DNA from: Dielma sp000508965
GTDB lineage: Bacteria > Bacillota_I > Bacilli_A > Erysipelotrichales > Erysipelotrichaceae
Reading direction: 5' to 3'
Assembly (NCBI GenBank): GCA_000508965.1
Contig: BAHV02000002.1
Location: forward strand, 186,001 to 250,000
DNA length: 64,000 nt
The notes under the pieces are model-generated. The model was not told the origin of the DNA. It saw nothing but the letters and a program-made list of their open reading frames with translations, and did no database searches. Every line of letters starts with the position of its first letter. Position 1 is the stretch's first letter. The translations under genes were made by a program, and so were the position numbers. Positions 32,003 through 40,481 of the stretch are shown in pieces.

Positions 32003-32989
32003 TTATTTATCAGCATCAAATACGATGCCTGCATCTTTTCTTGCGGCTTCCATCACTTCACAAACGCTCAGTGAATAATCAAGCAGCTTGTAGCAAGCGT
32101 CATAATCTTTTGCTTCTACTATCTTTAAGAAATCCTTCATCTCATAATACAATGCAGTGATATCTTCCTGTTCATTGATGATTTCAACTTCTTCACGATC
32201 ATTCAAGTGAATTTCAACTTGCCGGCAGCGGCTGGTTTCACCTTCAATCAGCATATAACCTTTTTCGCCTTGGATCTGTGCCATATTATGACTCTTTGTA
32301 TCCTTGCAGCCTACTGCTTCAGCATAGAACCCGTCATAAGTGAAAATCAGTACGCCGGATGTATCAATGCCGTTATGAGCTAAATTTGCGAAATAATTGA
32401 TCTTCTTTGGCTTGCCGAACAATCCCATAATAAAATTTGTATTATAAACATTGATATCCATCAAAGCGCCGCCGGAGAATTTAGTTGTGAATACATTCGG
32501 CGATTCACCCGCTAAAAATTGATCATATTTTCTTGAATACTGTGAGAAATTACACTGAACCATTTTCAAAGGTCCCAGCTCACCGATTTTTTCTTTCAGA
32601 CATTTAAAATTCGGCAGATGAATTGTTGTGATGGCTTCAAAAAGGAATAAATGTTTTTCCTTTGCCAAGCAGATCAGTTCCTGACATTCTCTGACATTGC
32701 TGGTAAACGGCTTTTCACCGATAACATTCTTGCCGGCTTCTAATGCCTTTAAAGCGTAACTGTAATGCAGACTGTTCGGTGAGGCAATATAGATAAAATC
32801 TATTTCCTCATCCTTCAGCATCTCTTCAAAATCAGTATATACTTTTTTAACATTAAACTTATCAGCCAGCGCGCGGCCTGTGTCTTCTTTTCTTGAAAAA
32901 ACAGCCAGGCATTCGCAATTTTCATTATGCGCTACCGCAGTTAGAAACCATTCGACAATAAAACCAGTTCCAATCGTACCTATCTTCAT
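32003..32989 (-). CDS. Gfo/Idh/MocA family oxidoreductase
   Basis: A 328-residue NAD(P)-dependent dehydrogenase acting on a sugar or related polyol. The Rossmann motif is IGTIGTGFIVEWFL at the start, followed by FIYIASPNSLHYSYA and the catalytic-type GKNVIGEKPFTSN (EKP motif). The later segment GGALMDINVYNTNFIMGLFG is the family beta-sheet domain. ATG at 32989 follows AGGTGATCCAA; the frame is open farther up to 33061 without an RBS. It is single, with no partner gene to suggest the substrate. Confidence 0.9.
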   Translation of the reverse strand: MKIGTIGTGFIVEWFLTAVAHNENCECLAVFSRKEDTGRALADKFNVKKVYTDFEEMLKDEEIDFIYIASPNSLHYSYALKALEAGKNVIGEKPFTSNVRECQELICLAKEKHLFLFEAITTIHLPNFKCLKEKIGELGPLKMVQCNFSQYSRKYDQFLAGESPNVFTTKFSGGALMDINVYNTNFIMGLFGKPKKINYFANLAHNGIDTSGVLIFTYDGFYAEAVGCKDTKSHNMAQIQGEKGYMLIEGETSRCRQVEIHLNDREEVEIINEQEDITALYYEMKDFLKIVEAKDYDACYKLLDYSLSVCEVMEAARKDAGIVFDADK

Positions 32990-33328
32990 TTGGATCACCT
33001 CTGTGTCTATTGTATCATGGTTGAATTGTTTAGTCAGCCTACACATTTGCATAATTGCCATAAAGCTGGTTTCATGATTTCAAAAAATGTCAAAACATAG
33101 ACCATTATACGCCAAAAGCATTACTTGTGAAATAAGTAACAGGTTCATATAAATGATGCCGTAATCTGCATGATTTTGCATTATATTGTTCACATTGCTT
33201 GAAAATCAACAGCTAACATAGATATTTACGGTTTATCCGATTTAATTGAAAATATTTACATGTTGACATTTGACCTTTTACTTGTTTTAATGAACGATGG
33301 GTTAAACCGTAAAAGGAGGCTTTTTTTC
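32990..33328. other. Divergent promoter region with long-range inverted repeat
   Basis: This 339-base gap lies between the oxidoreductase and the FAD protein. A perfect 11-bp inverted repeat, TTTACGGTTTA (33225-33235) and TAAACCGTAAA (33303-33313), flanks the promoter of the FAD gene. The rest is AT-rich without recognisable genes. Confidence 0.6.
33263..33291 (+). promoter_or_regulatory. Promoter of the FAD-dependent protein gene
   Basis: Perfect TTGACA (33263-33268), 17-base spacer and TTTAAT (33286-33291), 38 bases before the GTG start. It lies between the two arms of the 11-bp inverted repeat. Confidence 0.75.
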
Positions 33329-34702
33329 GTGAAAAATAAATATGATGTGGTAATAATCGGCGGTGGTATCGGCGGTATAATGACTGCTTACCGTCTGGTG
33401 GAGAATGATCCGTCTTTACAGGTGGCAATCTTTGAGAAGGGGAATGCCATTACTAAAAGACAATGTCCAATCGTAGCGAAGAAAGTAGAAAAATGTGTAA
33501 AATGTCCTTCTTGTTCAATCATGGAGGGAATGGCAGGCGCGGGTGCATTCTCAGATGGCAAGTATGTAATATCAACTGAATATGGCGGCTGGCTGACGGA
33601 TTTTTTAAAGCCGGAAACAGTTATTGATTATATTGAACAGGCAGATAAAATTCTAGTATCCTTTGGTGCTACTGAGGAACGTTATATGCCTAATAATGAA
33701 TTAAAGAAGCTTTGTCTCCAGCATGATCTTCACATGTCACAGGCTCAGCTTAAACACTTGGGTACAGATTCTAATTTCGATACAATGCGTAAGCTGATCG
33801 AGTCTTTAGAAGGTAAGGTAGAAATTATTACCGGCGCTAATGTTGTGGATGTGGATAAGGACAGTCATATCGTTCGTGTTCAGTATGCCGGCGGCGAGCA
33901 TTTTGTAGAGGCAGAAAAAATTGTTTTCGCAGTGGGCCGTGTGGGCAGTCGTTTCTTCTCAAAATGGTGCCGTGAAAATGACATTAAGCTTGAGAATAAT
34001 CAAGTGGATATCGGTGTGCGAGTTGAAGTTCCAAGCATGGTGTGGGAAGACTTTTCTAAAAAAATCTATGAACCGAAAATTTGGTATCGTTCACAGAAAT
34101 ATGGTGATGTAACTAGAATGTTCTGTTTTAATGAACGCGGTCAAGTAGTGACGGAGTTCACTGACGGAGTGCTGACTGTTAATGGCCACAGTTATCGTGA
34201 TCAGTCACGCAAAACCGAGAACTCTAACTTTGCGTTGCTGTCAACGATCCGTTTTACCGAACCATTTAAGGAACCGATTACCTATGCGCGTCATGTTGCT
34301 TCGCTGGCTAATTTGATTTCTGGAGGCAGTGTGCTGGTACAGCGTTTGGGTGATTTAGAGGATGGCCGCCGAACTACGGAAAAACGACTTCGTGAATCAT
34401 CACTGCAGCCGACATTAAATGCGGTACCGGGGGATTTAAGTCTCTGTCTGCCAAAACGCCAACTAGATAATATTGTGGAGACATTGCATGCGCTTGATGT
34501 GATAGCGCCGGGTACAGCGAATTATGATACACTGCTTTATGGTATTGAGTGCAAATATTATTCAGCTCGTCCTGAATGTGAGGATTTTGCGATTAAGGGC
34601 TGTGAAAATATTTATGCAATTGGTGATGGCGCTGGTTTTACCCGCTCCTTGTCACAGGCTGCCGCGAATGGTCTGTATGTTGCAGATAAATTAACTAAAT
34701 AA
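33329..34702 (+). CDS. FAD-dependent dehydrogenase, uncharacterised family
   Basis: A 458-residue flavoprotein. The FAD motif is DVVIIGGGIGGIMTAYRL at residue 6 with the acidic FEKG after it, and a late AIGDGAGFTRSLSQAAANG closes the dinucleotide fold. A Cys-rich stretch CPIVAKKVEKCVKCPSC sits near residue 50 and could hold a metal or take part in redox. It belongs to a widespread group often annotated as NAD/FAD-dependent oxidoreductase; substrate unknown. Start GTG at 33329 is set by AAAAGGAGG ten bases upstream and by the promoter position. Confidence 0.8.
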   Translation: MKNKYDVVIIGGGIGGIMTAYRLVENDPSLQVAIFEKGNAITKRQCPIVAKKVEKCVKCPSCSIMEGMAGAGAFSDGKYVISTEYGGWLTDFLKPETVIDYIEQADKILVSFGATEERYMPNNELKKLCLQHDLHMSQAQLKHLGTDSNFDTMRKLIESLEGKVEIITGANVVDVDKDSHIVRVQYAGGEHFVEAEKIVFAVGRVGSRFFSKWCRENDIKLENNQVDIGVRVEVPSMVWEDFSKKIYEPKIWYRSQKYGDVTRMFCFNERGQVVTEFTDGVLTVNGHSYRDQSRKTENSNFALLSTIRFTEPFKEPITYARHVASLANLISGGSVLVQRLGDLEDGRRTTEKRLRESSLQPTLNAVPGDLSLCLPKRQLDNIVETLHALDVIAPGTANYDTLLYGIECKYYSARPECEDFAIKGCENIYAIGDGAGFTRSLSQAAANGLYVADKLTK

Positions 34703-34715
34703 AATAATAAGAAGA

Positions 34716-34770
34716 AGGAACTGCTATTAGATATACTTACTATCAAAATTTGCAGTTTCTCTTTTTTTTA
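34716..34770 (+). terminator. Terminator of the FAD-protein gene
   Basis: GGAACTGC / GCAGTTTC stem with a long A/T-rich loop, followed by TCTTTTTTTT. Confidence 0.6.
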
Positions 34771-34776
34771 GGAAAA

Positions 34777-34785
34777 TGGTATAAT
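34777..34785 (+). promoter_or_regulatory. Extended -10 ahead of the YczE-like gene
   Basis: TGG followed by perfect TATAAT (34780-34785), 36 bases before the ATG. Confidence 0.55.
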
Positions 34786-34821
34786 AAATAATACTCATAA
34801 ATATCAATCTGGAGGACAGAT

Positions 34822-35448
34822 ATGAAAAATATAGATATAAATAATCTTCTGAGAAGATTCATCTTTTTAGTATTAGGTGCAGCTTTAAATGGGTTTGCGA
34901 TCGGCCTATGCAATCAGTCAGGCTGGGGAGCCGACGCGATTACGGTCTTTTATGGCGGCTTGTCATCAACCTTTAATATAACGGTTGGGGCAGCAAGTAC
35001 CTGCACGGCGATCGGTATGCTGATCCTGGCAGGCATCATTGACTGGCGTCAGCTTGGTTTAGGTACCTTGATCACACCTTTTTTTACCCAGTTTGGAATT
35101 GATTTCGCAATGGGCTTGATTCCTCACCAGCAAGGCTGGATCACATTTGTAATGTTTGCATGCGGTTTGCTATTAATGGCAATCGGCATCGCGGCTATGA
35201 TTGACGCCAATCTTGGTAAATTTTCATATGATGCTTTAATTTTAGGACTCGTTGATAAAATGAAAAAGCCGTTCCATATGATACGCTGGACATGTGATAT
35301 TCTGCTCCTTGTTTCAGGTATGATCTTAGGCGGTTCGGTGACAATCGGCACTTTTGTCGCCATCTTTGCATTAGGTAAGCTGATTCCTTTCTTTACCAAT
35401 CAATTCAATCTAAGATTTAAAATGCAAAATAAGGAACAATACTCATAA
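34822..35448 (+). CDS. YczE/YyaS/YitT-like integral membrane protein
   Basis: A 208-residue protein with about five helices. FLVLGAALNGFAIGLCNQSGWGADAI and, later, DANLGKFSYDALILGLV fit the YczE/YyaS membrane family, whose function is unknown (YczE affects surfactin production in Bacillus). GGAGGACAGAT precedes the ATG. It stands alone between terminators. A related YitT protein lies at the other end of the window (1-490). Confidence 0.75.
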   Translation: MKNIDINNLLRRFIFLVLGAALNGFAIGLCNQSGWGADAITVFYGGLSSTFNITVGAASTCTAIGMLILAGIIDWRQLGLGTLITPFFTQFGIDFAMGLIPHQQGWITFVMFACGLLLMAIGIAAMIDANLGKFSYDALILGLVDKMKKPFHMIRWTCDILLLVSGMILGGSVTIGTFVAIFALGKLIPFFTNQFNLRFKMQNKEQYS

Positions 35449-35450
35449 TA

Positions 35451-35467
35451 TTACATAAATAATGTAA
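35451..35467. promoter_or_regulatory. Inverted repeat TTACAT-N5-ATGTAA before the HD gene
   Basis: A perfect 6-bp inverted repeat with a 5-base spacer. A TATAAT lies at 35478-35483, so the repeat covers the expected -35 position (35455-35460) and could be an operator. Confidence 0.4.
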
Positions 35468-35477
35468 GAATAGAAGT

Positions 35478-35483
35478 TATAAT
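35478..35483 (+). promoter_or_regulatory. -10 element of the HD-hydrolase operon
   Basis: Perfect TATAAT 21 bases before the ATG; the -35 region (ATAAAT) is poor, so an activator or the inverted repeat may matter. Confidence 0.5.
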
Positions 35484-35503
35484 ACGGTCATGGAGGATTT
35501 ATT

Positions 35504-36715
35504 ATGCAGAGAACAAGTGAAACAAAAGTATTAAGAGATCCCATTCACGGTTATATCCATGTCGATCTTCAGGTTATCTGGGATTGCATCAATGCCCGTG
35601 AATTTCAGCGGTTAAGAAGAATTCATCAGCTTGGCGGTAATTTTCAGGTTTATCATACGGCAGAACACAGCCGTTTTGCGCATTCATTAGGCGTTTATGA
35701 AATTGTTCGGCGGATGGTGTATGAGGTGCATGCGCTGAATGAGCAGCTGAGTGAATATGATAAGATGACAGTTATGCTGGCGGGTTTGCTTCATGATATC
35801 GGACATGGGCCTTTTTCCCATGCGTTTGAAGCTGTCTCATCGGTAAAACATGAAGAGTTCACAGTACGGATTATTCTTGAAGATACGGAAATCAATCATA
35901 TCCTAAGAGCAGTGGATGCACGGCTTCCGCAGGCTGTGGCATCTATTATTACCTATGATCATCCCAATCCTTTACTGAATCAAATCGTAAGCGGACAGCT
36001 TGATGCTGATCGAATGGATTATCTGCTGCGTGATGCTTATTTTACCGGTACCAGTTATGGCGAATTCGATCTTGAACGCATCATCCGTACCATGCGTGTA
36101 CGCAATGGTAAAATTGTTGTGAAAGAGAGCGGGATTCATACGGTCGAAGATTACATCATGGCTCGCTATCATATGTATTGGCAGGTTTATTATCATCCGA
36201 TTGCCCGCAGTTATGAAACAATCCTGCATTTATTATTTAAACGAATGAAGACGGTTTATCGTGAACACCCTGAATGGCTGTCTGATCTGAAGATGTTTCT
36301 GCCGTTTCTGGCAAAGGCTCAGCCAGATGTGCATGATCATTTCATTCTTGACGAATCAGCGGCTTTATATGGCTTTACCGTACTGACAACAGGCAAAGAT
36401 CCTATCCTTGCGGATTTGGCAGGCCGTTTGCTGAATCGCCGCTTGTTTGCCTATACCACGATTCATAATGACGAGGATATCGATGCAATCCGCACCGAAG
36501 TAGCGCTGCGCGGTTATGATACAGAATATTATCTGGCTTGTGATCAGGCGTATCAGCGGCCTTATCAGCCGTATAAGGCGGGTGACGGACATAATATTTG
36601 GGTCATTTGTGAGGATGATTCGGTTAAGGAATTATCAGAAATATCCGATATTGTATCGGCAATCGTCCGCGGCAAGTCAAAGGAAGATAAAAAGGCTTTC
36701 TATCCTGAGGTTTAA
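35504..36715 (+). CDS. HD-domain phosphohydrolase (YwfO/dGTPase-like)
   Basis: A 403-residue HD hydrolase. The N-terminal segment KVLRDPIHGYIHV is a YwfO/SAMHD1-type signature. Metal residues are in YHTAEHSRFAHSLG and LLHDIGHGPFSHAFE (the HD pair), with the late Asp in DADRMDYLLRDAY. Relatives hydrolyse dNTPs or act on unknown nucleotides; SAMHD1-like dNTPase is the main guess. The next small gene follows after three bases, so it is cotranscribed. Confidence 0.85.
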   Translation: MQRTSETKVLRDPIHGYIHVDLQVIWDCINAREFQRLRRIHQLGGNFQVYHTAEHSRFAHSLGVYEIVRRMVYEVHALNEQLSEYDKMTVMLAGLLHDIGHGPFSHAFEAVSSVKHEEFTVRIILEDTEINHILRAVDARLPQAVASIITYDHPNPLLNQIVSGQLDADRMDYLLRDAYFTGTSYGEFDLERIIRTMRVRNGKIVVKESGIHTVEDYIMARYHMYWQVYYHPIARSYETILHLLFKRMKTVYREHPEWLSDLKMFLPFLAKAQPDVHDHFILDESAALYGFTVLTTGKDPILADLAGRLLNRRLFAYTTIHNDEDIDAIRTEVALRGYDTEYYLACDQAYQRPYQPYKAGDGHNIWVICEDDSVKELSEISDIVSAIVRGKSKEDKKAFYPEV

Positions 36716-36718
36716 CCT

Positions 36719-37105
36719 ATGTATCCTATCGATCTTGTTTGTTTTGATGATTTATCCGTAATGAAATGCCGTGTTGAAACAGAGGAGGTTAAGGATGAAT
36801 TTCTTGTCCATTGCCTATTAGATGAAAGAGTTATCACCGGCATCGGGGACAGTATGTTTACCGCGTTTCAAAAGCTGATGGATCAATTGTATGTGATGCA
36901 TTATGGTATGAACTGTCAAGGTGCTAAACAAAATGCAATGCAGTCCGCCATGGCTTATGCAAGCGATAAAATTTATCTTCTCACCCTTGGGCAACAGGCT
37001 ATGAAAAAAGATTTAGTCAGTATGTTTGAACCTGTTGAATTAACGGTGTATTGCCGCAGCGATGAGCAATTGGAATATGCTCAGCAATGGCTGTCAAGTC
37101 TGTAA
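36719..37105 (+). CDS. Uncharacterised small protein downstream of the HD hydrolase
   Basis: A 128-residue protein, start LVCFDDLSVMKCRVETEEV. No signal peptide or membrane segment. The alternating hydrophobic pattern (DEFLVHCLLDERVITGIG, ELTVYCRSDEQLEYAQQWL) suggests an alpha/beta fold. It begins three bases after the HD stop with GAGG ten bases before the ATG, so a partner role for the hydrolase is possible. I do not recognise the family. Confidence 0.5.
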   Translation: MYPIDLVCFDDLSVMKCRVETEEVKDEFLVHCLLDERVITGIGDSMFTAFQKLMDQLYVMHYGMNCQGAKQNAMQSAMAYASDKIYLLTLGQQAMKKDLVSMFEPVELTVYCRSDEQLEYAQQWLSSL

Positions 37106-37163
37106 GACAGCGGTATGAACCCGAAAAGAATAATATATACTTGTTTAGAAAGGACTATGAATT

Positions 37164-37769
37164 ATGACCTTAAAAAATAAATTGGGGATAAATAACTCAG
37201 CTGAATTAGCATGTGAAGAAGAAAAGATAAGTAAAAAAAGAGCTTTAGAATTATTTGAAAATAATTCGCTTGAAATCATGGAAGCAGGCAAGTTTTCTTC
37301 TTTAGCTGAGATCCATAGATTACTATTTACAGATATTTATGAATTCGCAGGACAAGTTAGAGATGTGAATTTAGCAAAAGGCAATTTCCGGTTCGTACCA
37401 GTTATTTATTTAAGCGCAGCTTTGGAGAATATCGACAAAATGAATCAGTCTACGTTTAATGAAATAGTTGAAAAATACGTGGAAATGAATATCGCTCATC
37501 CTTTTAGAGAGGGTAATGGCCGAAGCATGAGAATTTGGTTGGATTTAATGTTAAAAAAGGAGCTTCATTTAGTTGTGGATTGGAGTAAAATCGATAAAGA
37601 GGATTATTTTTTAGCAATGGAGCGAAGTCCAATTAAGGACCTTGAAATCAAGCATCTTTTGAAAGCAGCGTTAACCAGTGATATTAGTAATCGCATTATT
37701 TATATGAAAGGTATTGATACAAGTTATTATTATGAAGGATATGCAGCTTATAAAACTGATGAATTATAA
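37164..37769 (+). CDS. Fic family AMP-transferase with C-terminal inhibitory motif (class III-like)
   Basis: A 201-residue Fic protein, which transfers AMP from ATP to a target's hydroxyl group. The catalytic motif HPFREGNGRSMR is complete at residues 112-123 with His112; the flap region around FRFVPVIYLSAAL (75-86) is present. At the C-terminus SYYYEG (residues 187-192, Ser187, Glu191, Gly192) matches the (S/T)xxxE(G/N) inhibitory motif of class III proteins such as NmFic, which needs no separate antitoxin. The length resembles NmFic (191). Known relatives modify DNA gyrase or topoisomerase IV; the target here is not established. Confidence 0.85.
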   Translation: MTLKNKLGINNSAELACEEEKISKKRALELFENNSLEIMEAGKFSSLAEIHRLLFTDIYEFAGQVRDVNLAKGNFRFVPVIYLSAALENIDKMNQSTFNEIVEKYVEMNIAHPFREGNGRSMRIWLDLMLKKELHLVVDWSKIDKEDYFLAMERSPIKDLEIKHLLKAALTSDISNRIIYMKGIDTSYYYEGYAAYKTDEL

Positions 37770-37828
37770 ATTTTTTATGTTTCACTTAAAAATTGGCATA
37801 CGACTAAACAATAATTTTAAACTAACAG

Positions 37829-37855
37829 ACAGCTGGTTTTACCAGTTGTTTTTCT
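37829..37855. terminator. Terminator between fic and pbp1A
   Basis: ACAGCTGG / CCAGTTGT (one G-T pair) with a TTTTA loop, then TTTTCT, between two convergent genes. Confidence 0.7.
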
Positions 37856-39728
37856 ATTCCTTTTTAAACCAATAGATACTGCCCAAAAGAGAATCTTTGC
37901 CGGTAATGGGGTCAACGCGGCGTTCCATAAGGTTATTTGTAAGCTGATACCAGGCGGCTGTTTCCTCTCCTTCATACAAGGAATTAAAGGTGGACTGAAA
38001 AATGCGTTTGGAAATGTTATAGTATTCCTTATCTAACGGACGGCTGTCATCAAAACCGCTCCATACAGCGATAGTGTATTCAGGATTAAAACCTATCACT
38101 AAAGAATCAGCTTCACTGGTGCCTGATTTAGCACCTACCTGAACTTTAGGTTCACTGCCGTACATCGTTGGAAAGTTTACGGTTTTATTCTTGATATCAA
38201 AGGTTGCCGTCAGCATTTGATTGATCATCAACGCTGAATCAAGATTCATCAGCCGTTTTGTTTCCATATCACGTTCATAAACCACATTGTTGTAGCTATT
38301 GGTGATTGCTGAAATCATGGCCGGTTTGATATATTGCCCGCAGGAGGCAAACGTATTGTATATGGTTGATAGCTCCAGCAGTGACATGTCTACCGTTCCC
38401 AGTGCCAAAGAAGGAACCGCCTGTGAATTTTCGATGCCAAAGGCTTTTAAAGCATTATCCAATGTATCCATGCCAAGGAACAAATGGGTTTTGACCGCAT
38501 AAATATTGTCAGACATGGCAATGGCATTAATCATTGAGATTTCACGGTTAGGATAGAGCTCGTTATAATTGGTCGGAGCGTATTCATTCTGTGCGTCTAT
38601 CTGAAATGTTGTTGGTGTTGACATAAAGGTTGTCGAGGGCGTAAAGCCGGATTCTAAGGCCGTGTAATAAAGCAGCGGTTTAATTGTTGAAGCGACTTGC
38701 CGATGGGCATAAATCGAACGGTTATACTGTGTGATCGTATAATCTTTACCGCCTTGAATCGCTAAAATATTACCAGTAAAGGGCTGTGTAATAATGGCCG
38801 AGGTTTCCAGTTCATCGTTCAGATCTACATTATTTCTGAAGCTTTCAACCAGTTTCTTCTGTACATCAGGATCATAATATGTATAAATATTGCCGCCCTC
38901 CTTCAGTGATATCTCACCGCGGCTGATCATTGCATTCACCTCATCAATAACTGCCTGAATATAATAGGAAGCATTGGTATTTTCTTGGTGATCTTCATTA
39001 TAAATCAAGGGTTCTTCGATGGCTGCCTGCATTTCCGATTCACTGATTAAACCCGCATTAGCCATGACTTCCAAGATTACAGCCTGTCTTGAATGAGCAT
39101 TTTCTTCATTAATCAGCGGTGAATATAGACTTGGTCCATTAGGAATGCCAATCAGCATTGCAAGCTGCGCATTATCCAATTCATTCAAGGGTAAACCAAA
39201 GAAAAAATCAGCAGCTTCTTTGATGCCGTAGACGCCATGACCGTAATAGAGGGTGTTAAGATAACCCTCTAAAATAGCATCCTTATCATACTGCATTTCC
39301 AATCGTGCCGCATAAAACAATTCCTCCAGCTTACGGGTAAAAGTCTGTTCATTGCTTAGAAACAGGTTCTTAGCCATCTGCTGAGTGATCGTTGAACCAC
39401 CCTCCACAATTCTGCCTTCCATTAAATTGCTGATCAGCGCCTTTGTAATGCGGATAACGTCAAATCCATGATGCTTATAGAAGCGTTTGTCTTCAACAGC
39501 AACAACGGCCTGTTTCACATGTTCAGGAATTTCCTCAATCGGTGTCCAGGTCAGTTCCTTTTTAAAATTTGTTTCATATAAAATATTGTTATTGATATCA
39601 TAAATGGTAAAACGTTCCTTCTTGGAATCTAATTCAAGAGGTGTAAAAGCTGCCACGGTATAAAAAAGGAACAGGCAGATGAAGCCGAAGATTGTTAAAG
39701 CGAGAAAGAATTTTAATAATTTGCGCAT
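37854..39728 (-). CDS. Class A penicillin-binding protein (PBP1A family)
   Basis: A 624-residue bifunctional murein synthase, anchored by one N-terminal helix (residues 5-28). The GT51 domain shows AVEDKRFYKHHGFD, GGSTITQQMAKNLFLS and ARKLE-type RKLEELFYAARLE. The transpeptidase has SxxK in ASTIKPLLYY, SxN in MSDNIYAVK and KTG in GAKSGTSEA. No PASTA or FN3 tail is seen. GAGGTGATTAG precedes the ATG. Its length is a little short for PBP1A, consistent with lack of a C-terminal extension. Confidence 0.94.
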   Translation of the reverse strand: MRKLLKFFLALTIFGFICLFLFYTVAAFTPLELDSKKERFTIYDINNNILYETNFKKELTWTPIEEIPEHVKQAVVAVEDKRFYKHHGFDVIRITKALISNLMEGRIVEGGSTITQQMAKNLFLSNEQTFTRKLEELFYAARLEMQYDKDAILEGYLNTLYYGHGVYGIKEAADFFFGLPLNELDNAQLAMLIGIPNGPSLYSPLINEENAHSRQAVILEVMANAGLISESEMQAAIEEPLIYNEDHQENTNASYYIQAVIDEVNAMISRGEISLKEGGNIYTYYDPDVQKKLVESFRNNVDLNDELETSAIITQPFTGNILAIQGGKDYTITQYNRSIYAHRQVASTIKPLLYYTALESGFTPSTTFMSTPTTFQIDAQNEYAPTNYNELYPNREISMINAIAMSDNIYAVKTHLFLGMDTLDNALKAFGIENSQAVPSLALGTVDMSLLELSTIYNTFASCGQYIKPAMISAITNSYNNVVYERDMETKRLMNLDSALMINQMLTATFDIKNKTVNFPTMYGSEPKVQVGAKSGTSEADSLVIGFNPEYTIAVWSGFDDSRPLDKEYYNISKRIFQSTFNSLYEGEETAAWYQLTNNLMERRVDPITGKDSLLGSIYWFKKE

Positions 39729-39884
39729 CTAATCACCTCATGGCTAGTATGGGAAAGTAATCTTGAATTTAAACAGGCATAAGGATTAAGAAATGTAAAA
39801 AATGAAAGTAAAAGTTATATTCGATCAAGAAGCGCCGAAAAAGCCGATACAAGATTACATGTTATTAAGCATGTCTGCCGCTCT

Positions 39885-39909
39885 GTGATCACCGTTACGC
39901 ACGGATCAC
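39885..39909 (+). other. Stable hairpin, unknown role
   Basis: GTGAT(CA)CCGT-TACGC-ACGGATCAC forms a 9-bp stem with a 2-base bulge. A T5 run follows 6 bases later, so it may be a weak terminator for a transcript coming from the left. Confidence 0.5.
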
Positions 39910-40033
39910 CATATATTTTTATAGCGGGTTGATATCCGGCTTGAATCTGCTGAAGGACGTGTTTTAACGTAGCTGTCATTAAAGTGGAATTTAATATTTC
40001 ACTTCAGGGAAATGAAAAAAATTCATTATCTAC

Positions 40034-40061
40034 TTGCAGTATCTCATGTTTATGGTATAAT
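40034..40061 (+). promoter_or_regulatory. Promoter of the DUF1934-argS-rpoE operon
   Basis: TTGCAG (40034-40039), 16-base spacer and perfect TATAAT (40056-40061), with TGG before the -10. The ATG at 40086 is 24 bases on. Confidence 0.65.
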
Positions 40062-40085
40062 GCGAAACGATGAGTGGTGAAGCTG

Positions 40086-40481
40086 ATGAAACAACGGGTT
40101 CTTGTGAAGCAAAAGAATCAAATCACAAATGAAGAGTTTCTGATGGCCGATGGCATGTGTGAAATCAGAACTGATGAAAATAAACGAGAAGTTTTTTATC
40201 ATGAACTTGATGCGGCTTCAACAAAAGTAGAAATGTTTATACATAAAGATCAGCTGACAATTATCCGGCATGGTGAAGTAGTCAGTACCCTGCATTTCAG
40301 AAACAATGAGAAAACAGTGGGTACTGTATTGAGTGAGTTTGGTGAGTTTCAGATTGAGCTTTTTACCCGCCGCTATCTATGCGCCAATGAGACAATTGCT
40401 GTCGAATATGATGTGCTGAGCGGTGATGAAGTCAGTGATTCTTTTCGGATACTGTGGAAAATAAGGAGAGATGATGCATGA
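40086..40481 (+). CDS. DUF1934 family protein (YwiB-like)
   Basis: A 131-residue protein of the DUF1934 family, predicted to be a calycin-like beta-barrel found in Bacillota beside argS (ywiB in Bacillus). VLVKQKNQITNEEFL ... FYHELDAASTKVEMFI ... HFRNNEKTVGTV ... YDVLSGDEVSDSFRILW is the family pattern. The start is uncertain: ATG at 40086 was chosen, but GTG at 40074 or 40077 is in frame. It overlaps argS by 4 bases. Function unknown. Confidence 0.75.
   Translation: MKQRVLVKQKNQITNEEFLMADGMCEIRTDENKREVFYHELDAASTKVEMFIHKDQLTIIRHGEVVSTLHFRNNEKTVGTVLSEFGEFQIELFTRRYLCANETIAVEYDVLSGDEVSDSFRILWKIRRDDA

Larger units (their letters stand above)
39729..40085. other. Intergenic region with hairpin ahead of the DUF1934-argS operon
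   Basis: It holds an open frame of 28 codons at 39802-39888 (MKVKVIFDQEAPKKPIQDYM ...) that ends inside a strong hairpin (39885-39909: GTGAT..CCGT-TACGC-ACGG..ATCAC, with a two-base bulge). A weaker imperfect repeat (GTGGAA / TTTCAC) lies near 39982. The downstream promoter is at 40034-40061. No recognisable RNA gene is seen. Confidence 0.45.
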
